DNA of 64,000 bases from Cristatella mucedo. Its lineage: Eukaryota; Bryozoa; Phylactolaemata; Cristatellidae. The position numbers and the translations under genes are program-made. The stretch covers positions 1,200,501-1,264,500 of the forward strand of contig WPIO01000042.1 in the NCBI GenBank assembly GCA_009760855.2. Direction: 5' to 3'. Every line of letters starts with the position of its first letter. The stretch's first letter is position 1. Shown in pieces: positions 1-10,735 of the stretch. A model generated the notes under the pieces. The model was not told the origin of the DNA and made no database searches. It worked only from the letters and a program-made list of their open reading frames with translations.

Positions 1-59
1 CCAACGTCATCGCCAAGTCATCGTCAAGCTTAATGTTCGGCTGTCATTTCTAGTTCCAT

Positions 60-560
60 GTCATTCTACTTGTCTTTGGATCCTATTAAGTGTTGCCCTT
101 CTTTCGGCACACTTTATTCTCTTGCAGCCTGCATCAACGACATTCGCACTTGATTGAGCACTACCTTGATGAATCTTAACAAAGATACGACCAAGCTAAT
201 AGCTACGGCTTAGCCTTGTTTCATCCCCAAGTAGAAAGACCACGCCCTCAAGAGAAAGCATCCCTCTCATGATGACAGTCTGTACGCGAGCTGATGTTCC
301 AACGCGACAAATCATTGGTTGAGCTTATTCCATCAAACTGTCAAGTCGTTCCTACTTTCAGCTGAGTAGCACTGCCAAGATCCGGGTTTGCTAAGACTAT
401 AATATGGCAGCCAACCTTACGCACGTGTTTGACATCGAGTCCGTATTGCAGCAATTGCCCGTAATCAAGACATCCGGCCTTCCCCTAATTGTCTCCAACT
501 GGTACAGCTCGCCTAGCTTGCCTAGCCTGTCATCCACGGCATAGCCCCCGCATTCCATCA
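60..560 (+). repeat. LINE-A copy, badly decayed
   Basis: Translated pieces still match the post-RT part of LINE-A: CINDIRT near 130-150, followed by a stretch like KLNDDKTKLL, and FQLSSTAKIR near 357-385, which matches the FQLRDIAKIR segment of better copies. Stops and frame changes are frequent, so this is an old, dead copy. The borders are approximate and no (ATT)n tail is visible. Confidence 0.5.
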
Positions 561-759
561 AGCCTATCTCAGCTTCACAGGTTCATGATAAGGAATGAAT
601 AAGGATAAAGATTGAATCGCCTTTGAAATCCACGCCGTCTGACCCTCAGGTCACTGCACTCGCTAGCACCAGCCTACCTATTCGATCTCATTCCCCCTCT
701 CGTATATAATTCATTTATATATATTTATATGAATATACGTCACTTCGCTTCTAGTCCAG

Positions 760-1075
760 CTTTATCCTCACACTCCTCTCAGGCTCAAAACAAGCGCTCT
801 TATGAAGGAGATACCTCGCCGTACTAAAGCCATCCGGTCTATACTGGACGCAACCCAAATAGACGGAGTGCCCGAATCGGAACCGAAACCCGAAGCGGAG
901 CTCTAGTTCTCCTGACCGGAGAACTAGAGCTCCGCTTCCACCTTCGCAAAGGCACGAACGTCGAGGTCCGCTTCGCCTACAAAGAGACAACTCATCCACA
1001 CTGCGACGGACTAATTCTAGTTTGCAGCGGCAAATCCCTACGCCGGACCACTCGCACATACACACAAACACAAAT
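760..1075. repeat. Dispersed repeat, copy 1 (related to 28985-29235)
   Basis: Several blocks are shared in the same order with 28985-29235: the 'cacactcct' block, the 'gacccaaatag'-like block, the 'ctgaccggaga' block and the 'ccgagaccac'-like end. I do not recognise the family. It could be an LTR or an untranslated part of a retroelement. This copy alone carries the long palindrome at 892-938. Confidence 0.5.
892..938. repeat. Perfect foldback palindrome, arms 21 bp, loop 5 bp
   Basis: Arms 892-912 and 918-938 are exact reverse complements around the loop TGACC. The related repeat at about 29110-29150 keeps the loop-side motif but lacks the inverted arm, so the palindrome arose in this copy. 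Confidence 0.9.
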
Positions 1076-1104
1076 GCTAGATGCTTGTTTCGGGCACTAT
1101 ACGG

Positions 1105-1310
1105 CCATAATTCTTTAAGTCCTTTTTAAATTTGGTCAAGTCAGGGGATGTTCTGACGCGAGTCGGGAGGGAGTTCTAGGCTTTGGGAGCATACAAACTA
1201 AAAATGCACGGTCTCCAAAGGATTTGAGGTTTGTACGAGGTATTGGTAGACTGTTGGATTCCGAAAAGCGGGTGGTACGATGCTTGGCCTGGTGGGGGAT
1301 GAAGTCAAGC
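1105..1310 (-). repeat. LINE-A copy, 3' coding fragment
   Basis: On the minus strand it encodes the C-terminal LINE-A segment (HQAKHRTTRFSESNSLPIP, then NLKSFGDRAF and LTKFKKDLK-like residues). Both ends are truncated and there is no tail. The next 330 bases (1311-1645) hold nothing I can identify. Confidence 0.75.
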
Positions 1311-1644
1311 AGGCCAGAAAACTTGATGAGATAATGCACATACACAGATCGTCTCTTCTGAGATGCCGCTCATCCAAGAAAGCACGAACAATGTCGACGT
1401 TGAAAAGCATTCATGCATTCACAGTCACCTGCCGAGCTGACGTGGTTATATACGAGTAAATTGTCATCGTAGGAGTAATTTTGGAAGTCGATACCCAGAG
1501 TCCTGTGTAGAAGCAAGCAGGGAAGGGTGCACTCGTCGAGTCTGTGACGAGGGTAACCTTAACCTGCCAGGGTGCGACGCTCGGTTTCCCATAGCCAAGA
1601 AGTTGGCCTGAGATCGGCTTCAGATTTGGGAAAGTTTTCGATCG

Positions 1645-1735
1645 CGCTTCCTTTGCAGCAAATGCAACGTGCCTAGAAAGAGATCAAGTTCTCCGATTGT
1701 ACTACATCAAGCGTATTATTATTATTAATAATTAT
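1645..1735 (+). repeat. LINE-A 3' terminal fragment with (ATT)n tail
   Basis: It has the LINE-A terminal sequence (CTTTGCAGCAAATG, then GCCTAGAAAGAGAT and AAGTTCTC) followed by ATT repeats. It is opposite in orientation to the fragment at 1105-1310, so the two are separate insertions or the result of an inversion. AT-rich DNA without features follows to 1945. Confidence 0.7.
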
Positions 1736-1944
1736 TAAACTTCTCTGCTACCGAAGTGCGAATCTAGAAGGAAATAGGATCTGCTCTGGAAGCAGCCGTG
1801 TTGGGCGGCGAAGTGCGGCGGCGAAAGTGTGACGCTTGAGCAAACGTCACTAAAATGAAACTAAACATTAATAAATTTAATTTAATTAATTATTAAACTA
1901 AAAGTTAATAAAAATTAAACGTCGCTAGCTCAATCTCAGAGCAA

Positions 1945-2096
1945 CTGAGCTGATTTAAGCAGCCTCTTTTTGTATAGCGGCAGAAGAGCCTTTATCACAA
2001 CCGCTTGCAGCGGGCAGCGAAGAATCGCCCACAGCCAGACTTGAACGTACGACTTTGGTCGTGAAGAGCGAGCGCCTTACCTCTTCGACTAAAACT

Positions 2097-2097
<1 letters not shown>
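1945..2097 (-). repeat. tRNA-derived SINE
   Basis: Read on the minus strand it has the tRNA-like head (A-box-like AGGTAAGGCGCTCG, hairpin region, decayed B box) and the common tail (GCTCTTCTGCCGCTATACAA, AGAGGCTG). It is diverged from the copies at 16551 and 25085. Confidence 0.7.
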
Positions 2098-2819
<722 letters not shown>

Positions 2820-2839
2820 CATTTGCATAGCGCCCTAAG

Positions 2840-2957
2840 AGAACTTAATCACTATTCAGGCGCTTCGTACAAGCCTCGGGGCTCGAGCCGGGCAACCTCA
2901 GCCACACCTCGCTCGGGGCGAGCACCTTAACCGCTGGACCAAACCAGCTCGGCAACT
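2840..2957 (-). repeat. Second type of tRNA-derived SINE head
   Basis: On the minus strand a tRNA-like A box (TGGTCCAGCGGTTAAGG) is followed 40-45 bases later by a B-box-like GGCTCGAGCCC. The body differs from the main SINE of this window. The adjacent (TA)n run would be its 3' tail. A true tRNA gene is unlikely because the acceptor-stem ends do not pair well. Confidence 0.55.
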
Positions 2958-2959
2958 AT

Positions 2960-4550
2960 GTAAGGCAGTGATGCCTTTGCAGCTGGGCAGTTGGAGCAGC
3001 CGAGAGTATAGAGAGTCGGGGAGGGCGGTGCCAGCGATGGGCGAAGTGTCGGGGTCGAAGCGTCCGAGCAGCGCTCGAAATTCTCCAGATGGATCCGCGG
3101 CTCGTCAGCTGAGCCAGAAGGCGGCGAGTCGGCCGCAGAGAGAGAGAGAGAGATCTACCGGGTAGAGACTGTAGTTTGAGTGTATGCCGGCTCCTCTGGT
3201 GAGCCTGCGATGTGGCATGGACACAGGCCGGTAACCGCTGGTGCCAGATGGTGGATTCGCCATCAGGATCGGCCAGTGCACAGTTGTGGTCCTCGATGAA
3301 TCATCGGGGTCAACCAGGGGACTGGAGGAGTGGAAGGGGACTCGAGTATGAGAAAGGGGCGAAGGCAGTCGTGCGCCTTGCTGCTCCGTGCCTTGTGCAA
3401 TAAACCGTTGGCGTTGTTCTGGGCCAGCGTTCTGTATGCCGAACCACAGAGACTTCACCGCCCAGGGTGAGAAGGCGGCACGCCAGCTCACCTATCGACG
3501 ACGACAGAAGAGTTCCGGGGTCAGGTGTTCGGCGGGAGGCTCTACCGCGAGGCGGACGGAGCCAGAAAGGTTTACTTTCGTGAACGCTGCTAGTTGTTCC
3601 GGTTCCGAGTAAGAGGGTGGAAGGAGGAACGCTTCTCGGGATTCAGGGGACGGATCTTCGTTGGAGCGGCGTTCGGAGCACTAGCGGTTTCTGCCAAGCC
3701 ACTGGGAGCCTGATTCGATCTGCTTGTTCTTTCCTCTGCAGTAGATCCCAATATATAGGCCAAGATACTTCGAACCGCGCAAACCTCTTGAAGCAATCTG
3801 TTAAAATGGCAAGTTGCCATTTTGGTAGAACCCGAAGTTCTGGGCAGCAGGCGCCTCCGAGAAGCCTCACACATCACCTGTCCGAAGCAAAAGCAAGCCC
3901 CAACTCAATGAGGGGACTCAAGACGGCCAAACCTGGTCAGCATCCCGCATCAATGACGGTCGTCGCCTGAAAAAACCCCCGCGGTTCGGAATCTGTGGGG
4001 AAACCGATCCTGAACGGGCTCGTCAAAGTTGCAAAAGCCCATGACTTCCTTTCAGCCAGCGCCGTCTAAGAAAAATGATCGGGTTCCATCAGCTGAGTCA
4101 CTGCGAATCAGCGGGCCGAAAGGCAGGCAGCACGAGAAGGCTCTTTAAAGGCTGGTAGCCACTCATTGGCAGCAGGAGAGCCACCCAGCAAGTGCCGAAG
4201 GGCCTGATGGCTACGGCCATGGGGCCTTTACTGGGGATCGAGGGGGCATTTCTGCAAAACCGGGGACTTGAGCTGCTTAGATTTTGACCGGAAGACATGA
4301 GCCCACGCAGACCCTGCAGCTAAAGCCCCTCTTGTGCCTCTGCTGCTGGCACATTACAACGTAAGGTAGTCAGTTAGCTATGTCGGGAGTCAGTTAAGCG
4401 ATAATGGGAATGGGGCATATTGAAGTTGCAGTGGCAAAAGATGACATACTAGTTTCACTGGCGTTTGTCAAGTAGCTTGTTAACCACACACACAAGCATC
4501 TGTCAACACTCCACTCATGGTCTCGTTGGCTGAGCTTGCTGTGTTGTAAA
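2960..4550. other. Unassigned stretch with a short hairpin
   Basis: Open frames on both strands are short and overlapping, with no recognisable domain. A perfect 10-bp inverted repeat with a 1-base loop lies at 3803-3823. A short (AG)n run lies at 3136-3153. I see no gene. Confidence 0.4.
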
Positions 4551-4553
4551 AAA

Positions 4554-4722
4554 AATCCTGGCTGCTTCAACAGCCTCTTTTTGTATAGCGACAGAAGAGC
4601 CTCGACGGCTATCACCACCGCTTGCAGTGGCAGTGAATGATCGCCCACCACAGGAATCGAACCCACGACCTCGGGACCAAGGTCATGAAAGCAACCGCCT
4701 TAGTGTGCCATCACGGCTAGCT
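4554..4722 (-). repeat. tRNA-derived SINE
   Basis: Nearly full copy. On the minus strand it shows the A-box region CACACTAAGGCGG, the hairpin GACCTTGGTCCCGAGGTC, the B box GGTTCGATTCC and the tail with CTCTTCTGTCGCTATACAA. The hairpin has two unpaired changes in this copy. Confidence 0.85.
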
Positions 4723-4724
4723 GG

Positions 4725-5353
4725 CATTGCAGCTGGATCTGTATTTGATTCTGTTCCAAGTAACATGGTCATATCGTCCCCATTCGCCGGCAACGGATTA
4801 TTGCTCGATGGCTCCCCAGTATTGTTTCACAGAGTGACGTCTGTCTCAGTGAGCTCGCTCTACCATTCTTGGGTTTGAGATAAACATCTCGCCGGCTCCC
4901 CTCGTGCAAAAGGAATACTCGTGAAAGGAGTGTGGTGCTGAAGCCTAGAAGGTCGAAGCCTGTGTATTGCGGACTCACTAACCAAATTGAAACGGAACAG
5001 CTGGTAGACGGCAGTGCCATGCTGGCCGTCACCGAGTAAAACATTAGTTCGGTAAGAGCACTATGCTGTCAAGTAACTCGGGTTGGTAATACAGCACAAG
5101 TAGCCCCGAAAGCAGAAGAGCTGTTGCACAAAAGCCGCATCTAAACGACAATCGATTCGCGCAATCGCGGCCGGCGACCGGCAGAAATATTTCGGCATTA
5201 CCACTCTTCAGCGTCTTTGCACGGCATGAGGTGCCGAGGAGATTACTGACGACCTTGGCGAAAATGTCGTTCGTCGCCACTACTTCTAAAGAAACCCGCT
5301 ACTGCCACAGTGCCCGAGCAGCTGCACAGGATTAGTTCGTCCACTCGCGAACA
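4725..5353. other. Unassigned stretch
   Basis: Frames are short and show no known domain. It may be 3' flank of the membrane-protein gene read on the minus strand. No polyadenylation signal was identified with confidence. Confidence 0.35.
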
Positions 5354-5752
5354 CTAGCAGGCAGGAGCAGACGAGGCAGGAGCAGACGAGGCAGGAGCAG
5401 ACGAGGCAGGAGCAGACGAGGCAGGAGCAGACGAGGCAGGAGCAGACGAGGCAGGAGCAGACGAGGCAGGAGCAGACGAGGCAGGAGCAGACGAGACGAG
5501 GCAGGCAGGAGCAGACGAGGCAGGAGCAGACGAGGCAGGAGCAGACGAGGCAGGAGCAGACGAGGCAGGAGCAGACGAGGCAGGAGCAGACGAGGCAGGA
5601 GCAGACGAGGCAGGAGCAGACGAGGCAGGAGCAGACGAGGCAGGAGCAGACGAGGCAGGAGCAGACGAGGCAGGAGCAGACGAGGCAGGAGCAGACGAGG
5701 CAGGAGCAGACGAGGCAGGAGCAGACGAGGCAGGAGCAGACGAGGCAGGAGC
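5354..5752. repeat. 15-bp minisatellite, about 26 units
   Basis: Tandem unit GAGGCAGGAGCAGAC, almost without variation, with one 9-bp in-frame irregularity near 5490-5510. Because the period is a multiple of three, no frame meets a stop; minus-strand frames would read ASSAP, LVCSC or LLLPR repeats. It lies 320-720 bases beyond the stop codon of the minus-strand membrane-protein gene, so a 3' UTR or downstream location is more likely than a coding role. Confidence 0.95.
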
Positions 5753-5982
5753 AGAAGCAGAGCACCGGCACGATCGCCGGAAGCGATACCGGCCGCCAAA
5801 GATCCTCGGGGCACAGCCGGGTTCGGTGAGCACGAATGCGAACCGGGCTTCGAGCACCCTAGCGGTACTTTGCCGAAATGGCGAAGCTTTCAAGAAGCGA
5901 GGCGGTCCGAGCCGGGTGAGCGAGGCCACTGAAATTCGCCGGCGATGCCTCCGACCTGTCCTCATCCAACAACACTTGCCAA

Positions 5983-6032
5983 TCGGGGGGGGGGAGGGTG
6001 GGGTGGGGTGGGGAGGAGGAGGAGGAGGAGAA
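5983..6032 (+). repeat. G-tract run, quadruplex-capable
   Basis: Runs of 3 to 10 G separated by single A or T bases, followed by (GGA)n. The spacing meets the usual G-quadruplex pattern on the plus strand. On the minus strand it is a C-rich stretch 40-90 bases past the membrane-protein stop codon. Confidence 0.8.
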
Positions 6033-6069
6033 TGAGGACCACTCTCGAGCCACGCCTTGCACGATCGGC

Positions 6070-7327
6070 CTAGCGACGAAGGTTGACGTACAAGTAGGCA
6101 GCCGTCTCGACAGCGTTGTAGTAGTCCTCGTGCTCGTCCCCACTGCTACAGCAAGCGCTGCCGTCGCCGCTGCCGCCAGCCGGCCCAGCCGTGGGCATGA
6201 TCTCGTTCTCGTAGGGGGCTGAGCCGCTCGATCGGCATGCCTCTTCCTCATCGTGGCTTCCGGGGCGCAGCCAAGGCGCAGATTCGCTGCCCTCCACGTC
6301 GCAGCCGTACGAAACCCGGTCGTCGTCGCTGGCGCTTCCTTGGCTGCCCTGCTGCTCTGCCGCTGCCGCAGTGGCGGCTTCGGCGGCGGCTGCAGCCAGC
6401 GCATAGTTTTCGGCGTCGGCAAAGTCCCCTCCTCCCAACGTCCTGCGAGGCTCGCCGCTGCTGTCGGAGGCGTCAGCGGCAGGAGAGGCGGGGCTGCTAC
6501 AGCCGCTTGTCAGCCTCGAGCTTTGTGTCGGCCCGCCAGCCGACCTGTGAGCAACAGCAGCAGCGCCGGAAGGCGGCTGATGGCACGGACCACGTAGCAG
6601 AGTGGCAGCCGACATCGACATGTCCACGTAGCCTCGAACGGCGCCGGCGATGTCTTCGTCGTCATAGTAGTCATAATTGTTGTCCTCGTCGCCGTCGTCA
6701 TGCTCGTCGTCACGCTCGTCGCCTGCGTCGCAGTCGATCACCAGGGGCGCCGCGACGGTGGAGGCACCGGGCTCGGCGGCTAGTGTCAGCGGCAAGTCGC
6801 AGTCCCCTGCACGGCTGCCAGGCCACTTCGAGCGGCCCGGCGGCAGAAGCGGCGACTGTTGGCCGCTCGACGCCGGCACCTCCGTGCCTCGGTACACCGC
6901 CGCCGACGCCAGGGCTTCCTTCGGAGGCCGGAGCGCAACCTTGGGATACGAGCCGGCCATAGTCACCTGGCGGTCCACGTGGGGCGGCCCCCTGAGCATC
7001 CTGGCCGCCGGCGACTTCGGTATCACATGTGGGTCGTCGCCGCTGGCTACCGGGCACGGCTGGGTAGTGGTGGGCAGCTCGATGAAGCGCCTATCGCTGC
7101 CGCCTATCGCCAGGGCAGCATGGGCGGCGGCAGCTGGAGCCTTGGCAGCAGCCACGTGAGGCAGCGGCGGCACGTGAGCAGCCGTCTTCCGAAAGCTTTG
7201 CCGGGGCGCTGCTTCGTAGTTGTTGCCCCCTTGCCCGGCAGCAGCACCTAGGACGGTACCTGGCGCTGGTGCTGCTCTGCTCGCTGCTCTGGTGGTTTTG
7301 GCCGCGTCTGTGATGACAGCTCTGGAT
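6070..7327 (-). CDS. Last exon of an unidentified single-pass membrane protein: cytoplasmic tail
   Basis: The exon begins after the acceptor CCATTGCAG at 7328-7336. It starts with one base that completes a codon left open by the exon at 8439-8547. It then reads 418 codons without interruption to a TAG at 6070. The tail starts basic (SRAVITDAAKTTRAASR), continues Pro/Ser/Ala-rich with a conserved-looking block near residues 100-140 (GPPHVDRQVTMAGSYPK), then an acidic Tyr-rich patch (DEDNNYDYYDDED) and a poly-Ala segment. It ends with three YxN motifs: YENE (residue 372), YYNA (402) and YVNL (413). YxN is the known Grb2-SH2 consensus when phosphorylated, so a signalling or adhesion receptor is inferred. 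I do not recognise the family; DCC/neogenin, Robo and Dscam tails were considered without a match. Plus-strand open frames here are shadows of this GC-rich exon. Confidence 0.7.
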
Positions 7328-8438
7328 CTGCAATGGAAAAAAAGCCACTCGGCACTGAGAGAGACTCAGCACTGAGAGCAGTTCGCACCCTACCGGGCAA
7401 CAACTGGCCAGGTAATAACGCTTCGCCTTTGCAGCGTTCAAGCTCAAAGCTTCCTCCTTGTAAACCAGGGCAGTTGCTGTTGGCTGATGCGGCCACTCAA
7501 GCTCAGCTCAGCAGTCGTCGATTCGACTCTCGTCGAGTTGTCCAAATGCTGGCTCGGCTGGCACGGCGTTTTTTGTTAGAAAAAATGGCAACAGAGCCGT
7601 CCACTGATTTGAAGTGGATTCATTCATGCAGCGGTAGGAGAGCGGTAGGAGAGCGGTAGGAGAGCGGTAGCAACTTTTGCCACGACTTGTTTGGGCGGTA
7701 TAGAATTACACGCAGCCGGACTCGAGTGGCACCGAACTGCGAGGCAGCGGAGTCACAGTAAGGCCAGTTAGCAGGCACGCCAGCCAGCAGCAGGCCGAAT
7801 CGCCAATCGTCAGCCGCGGTAAATATGCGGGATGCCGAGAATGAGGCCTCGAAGTCCTCGAAGCTGTAGCCCACTGCGCGCCTTCGCCGAGCAACCAGCC
7901 GCCGCCGCCACAGCAGCGGCAGCAGCGGCGGCAGCAGCGACGTGTGCCTGGGAGGCAACGAGCTACTCGCATGCATTAGCACAGGCCCCACAGCTAAGCC
8001 CAATTCACACTGCGCTTTCACAGTCTGCAGGTTTTTGTCGGCATTTTTGAAGCAGGCTTTGAGCTGGCACGAGCGCTCGATGCCTCGTGGTTTGCTGAAG
8101 ACGGTGAAGATGAAGCTCGTTTGCCAGTGCTTGCACGTGCTACTGCATGCGCTCGTGCCCACGTGTCCACGTCCTAGGCTAAAGTGCTAAAGTACGCCAC
8201 CACTTGTCTCTGCATCCGCTGGAACAGCAGCAGGCGCAAATCGACGTCTCGTCACGCTGCCTTAAGCTGCTCAGCCGAGCCGAGCCGTGCAGGAGCAGCG
8301 GCGGCAGCAGCAGCAGCAGCAGCAGCAGCGACCAGGCCGTGGCGCGACACGGCGCCGGCCATGCTTTTCGAACCGGCTCACTCCTGCGGCTACAGGCTGA
8401 GCAAGCAAAGTCTATGGTTTGGGGAGGGGCTAGCTGAC
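7328..8438 (-). other. Intron of the membrane-protein gene
   Basis: Donor AAG|GTCAGC at 8439/8438 and acceptor TTGCAG at 7328, with a pyrimidine tract before the acceptor. It contains trinucleotide runs (CAG)n at about 8308-8330 and GCC/GCA-rich stretches near 7900. No transposon or further exon is seen. Confidence 0.6.
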
Positions 8439-8547
8439 CTTCGCCTCCTCCTCCTCCATCGGACGATGCACAGGATCACAGCGATGACCAATGTAATGAC
8501 GATCAGGCCCGAGCCCACGCCGATGATGATGTAGGTGTATATTTCTG
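8439..8547 (-). CDS. Transmembrane exon of the unidentified membrane protein
   Basis: Reads EIYTYIIIGVGSGLIVITL then VIAVILCIVRW and a run of arginines. This is one hydrophobic helix of about 24 residues with a Gly-x-Gly start and a strong stop-transfer cluster, typical of type I receptors. The exon ends in phase 2 (AAG|GTCAGC), and its two leftover bases plus the first base of the next exon make AGA (Arg), so the join is in frame. The acceptor is one of two overlapping AG sites (start 8547 or 8544), both in the same phase. The extracellular exons must lie upstream (higher coordinates or outside the window); I could not find them. Confidence 0.7.
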
Positions 8548-8990
8548 CTGATTCCAGCATACAATAGAGAGCAGAGCATGCCACTGCTGAGCTGATGCCG
8601 AGTGCGGGTGCGACGTTGAGCTGTGGCATCACAGCTAGCCATGCTAACGAACCTCACTCAATCATTCCCACGTAATATTAATGCCAACGACAATAACCAC
8701 ACATTACACTAGAGTACTTGCTGCAAGAGAATCAAAACAACAGGTTTCCGGGCACTCCAATTAGCTAGAGAAAAAAGAGTGTGGCAGCCGGTGATAACAT
8801 GCACAATTGCAGCAGGCTGAAATGCATAGAGGATGATTCACATTGACAAAGCATATACTCTGAGGACCAACACTGTTAGATGATGCGTTGTCAGTTGGCA
8901 TCCGGTCGCAGGCTTATGGTGTGAAGCGAACCGAAGGTCTCCGGGAGATTGCAGCTTGATTTGATGCACGGCTAAAAGAGCAGATTTAGG
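8548..8990. other. Unassigned, probably intron of the membrane-protein gene
   Basis: No repeat family or exon recognised. It lies directly upstream of the transmembrane exon. Confidence 0.35.
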
Positions 8991-8991
8991 T

Positions 8992-9117
8992 GATTGCAAA
9001 GAGAAGCATGAGGAATAGAAGATAGATATGGTGATTGCAAAGGGAAGCGTGAGGAATCGAAGATAGATAGGCTGATTGCAAAGTAAAGCATGAGGAATAG
9101 AAGATAGATAAGGTGAT
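8992..9117. repeat. 40/41-bp minisatellite, left part, split by a LINE
   Basis: Three units starting GATTGCAAAG at 8992, 9033 and 9073 and the first four bases of a fourth (GATT, 9114-9117). The array resumes with GCAAAGAGAAGCATGAGG at 10687, so the LINE-B at 9118-10683 sits inside one unit. Confidence 0.85.
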
Positions 9118-10683
9118 TCTTAAAAAGCCTGGATTAGACACAGAGGTCCTAGCAAACTATCGTCCAGTTTCCCTTCTTCCGTTCTTATCAAAGATTCTTG
9201 AAAAAATTGTTGTTAAGCAGCTGTTTGAACATATTGAAAATAATGGAATGTCAGAAACATTTCAATCAGGGTTCAAGAGGCAGCACTCTACTGAAACTGC
9301 TCTCCTCCGTGTTAACAATGACATTCTACGTGGCAACGACGATGGGAATGTCACTGCCCTAGCTCTGCTAGATCTGTCTGCTGCCTTCGACACCATTGAT
9401 CACGAAGTTCTGCTTGAACGATTGAGAACAACGATCGGTCTGGCAGACAAAGCACTGGCGTGGTTTAAATCATACTTGTCTGATCGTGTTCAATCCGTGT
9501 CGTGTGGGGGTCAGGTCTCAGACACGAGAAGGGTCACCTGTGGAGTCCCTCAAGGGTCTGTACTTGGTCCCTTGCTGTTCTCCATTTATACGCAACCTCT
9601 GGGAAAAGTGATTAAGGCCCATGGAATAGGATATCACTTCTATGCTGACGATACTCAGATGCATTTGTCATTCAAACCGTAGGAATCTGCTGCAGCAACT
9701 GAGAAACTGAATGCTTGCCTTGCCGACATTCGATCCTGGATATCGGAAAACTTCCTGAAATTAAATGACGATAAAACCAAACTTCTTCTCATAGGACACC
9801 CTAAGCGTGTGGCTGGATTAAAAGGCTTTGCTGTTGTAATAGGTGATGCTATTGTGCGACCTTCACCACGTGCTCGTAATCTAGGTGTCGTGTTCGACAG
9901 CTGCCTCAATTTCAAAAGCTTCATTCAGAAGACTGCCTCTGCAGCTAGCCATCACATCCGATCCCTATCCAAGATTAGAAGCTGTCTCCCACAGTGGCTT
10001 GTAAAAAATTTAACTAGCTCTTTAGTTCTGTCTCGGCTTGATTATTGTAATTCTCTTTTGGCTGGGCTACCAAAGAAAGCTATTATGCCACTACTGCGGA
10101 CTATGAATATGGCTGCAAGGCTGGTCTTCAAGTCCCAGCAGTTTGAGCACGTGTCACCTTTGCTGAAAGAGCTAGGATGGTTGCCGGTTGAGCAAAAGAT
10201 ACAGAGCAAAGTTCTTACGCTGACCCACAAGGCCCGCCATGGCGTGGCTCCTTCGTACCTAGCTGAACTGCTTCATCAGTTTCAGCCTATTTGCGCCCTC
10301 AGGTCCTGTGTGGACAATAAATTAGCTGTCCCATTCCTCTGCTTAAAGACCGTTGGCGACAGAAGCTTTAGCTCTGCAGGTCCTAGACTGTGGAACTCGC
10401 TTCCACAATTCTTACGCAACGACATCTACTCTCCAACTGCCGGCTATGGCACATCTTTTTCAGCGGTCCTGAGCTGCTACTTCTATGCTACTCACTACCT
10501 CAACTGCTCTCCTGACTCTGCTATGCTTCCCACTTTCTTTTTGTTGCGTGAGACGAAGTCTGTTGGCTACCGAATGCGTACCGAAAGCCACTTAGGCTGT
10601 GAGTGCGCTATACATCCCACATGGTCTTTATGACTTTGTGGAGTTACTGACGGAGATACATACATAAATACATACATACATAC
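9118..10683 (+). mobile_element. LINE-B (CR1/L2-type non-LTR retrotransposon), 5'-truncated, best-preserved copy
   Basis: One frame runs from the first base to 10633 with a single in-frame TAG at 9680-9682. It encodes the reverse transcriptase from the YRPVSLLPFLSKILEK motif through LSAAFDTIDHEVLLERL, GVPQGSVLGPLLF and the catalytic FYADDTQ. The post-RT region (LGVVFDSCLNF, LSRLDYCNSLLAGLP, GWLPVEQK, AGPRLWNSLP) follows. The endonuclease and N-terminal ORF are missing through 5' truncation. The 3' end is a short UTR and an ACAT repeat. Compared with the copy at about 55945, where the same codon is TCG, the stop is a single C-to-A change. It inserted into a minisatellite unit (8992-9117 and 10684 onward) with at most 3 bp (ATT) of target duplication. 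Confidence 0.92.
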
Positions 10684-10735
10684 ATTGCAAAGAGAAGCAT
10701 GAGGAATAGAAGATTGATAAGCAGGATGCAATAGA
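10684..10735. repeat. Minisatellite of 8992-9117, right part
   Basis: Continues the interrupted unit (GCAAAGAGAAGCATGAGGAA) and then decays toward 10735. The following 300 bases to 11044 hold no recognisable feature. Confidence 0.8.

Noticed and set aside
5286-5965. Frames encoding ASSAP, LVCSC or LLLPR repeats
   Set aside because: A 15-bp period leaves every frame open; there is no signal peptide or flanking domain.
6237-7251. Several plus-strand frames over 6237-7251
   Set aside because: Shadows of the minus-strand receptor tail exon, which has a matching splice phase.
9655-9924. Antisense frames inside LINE-B and LINE-A copies
   Set aside because: Each is the reverse of a recognisable RT or post-RT reading frame.
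8992-10735. CRISPR-like spaced repeats
   Set aside because: The units are contiguous minisatellite copies, interrupted once by a LINE, with no spacers.
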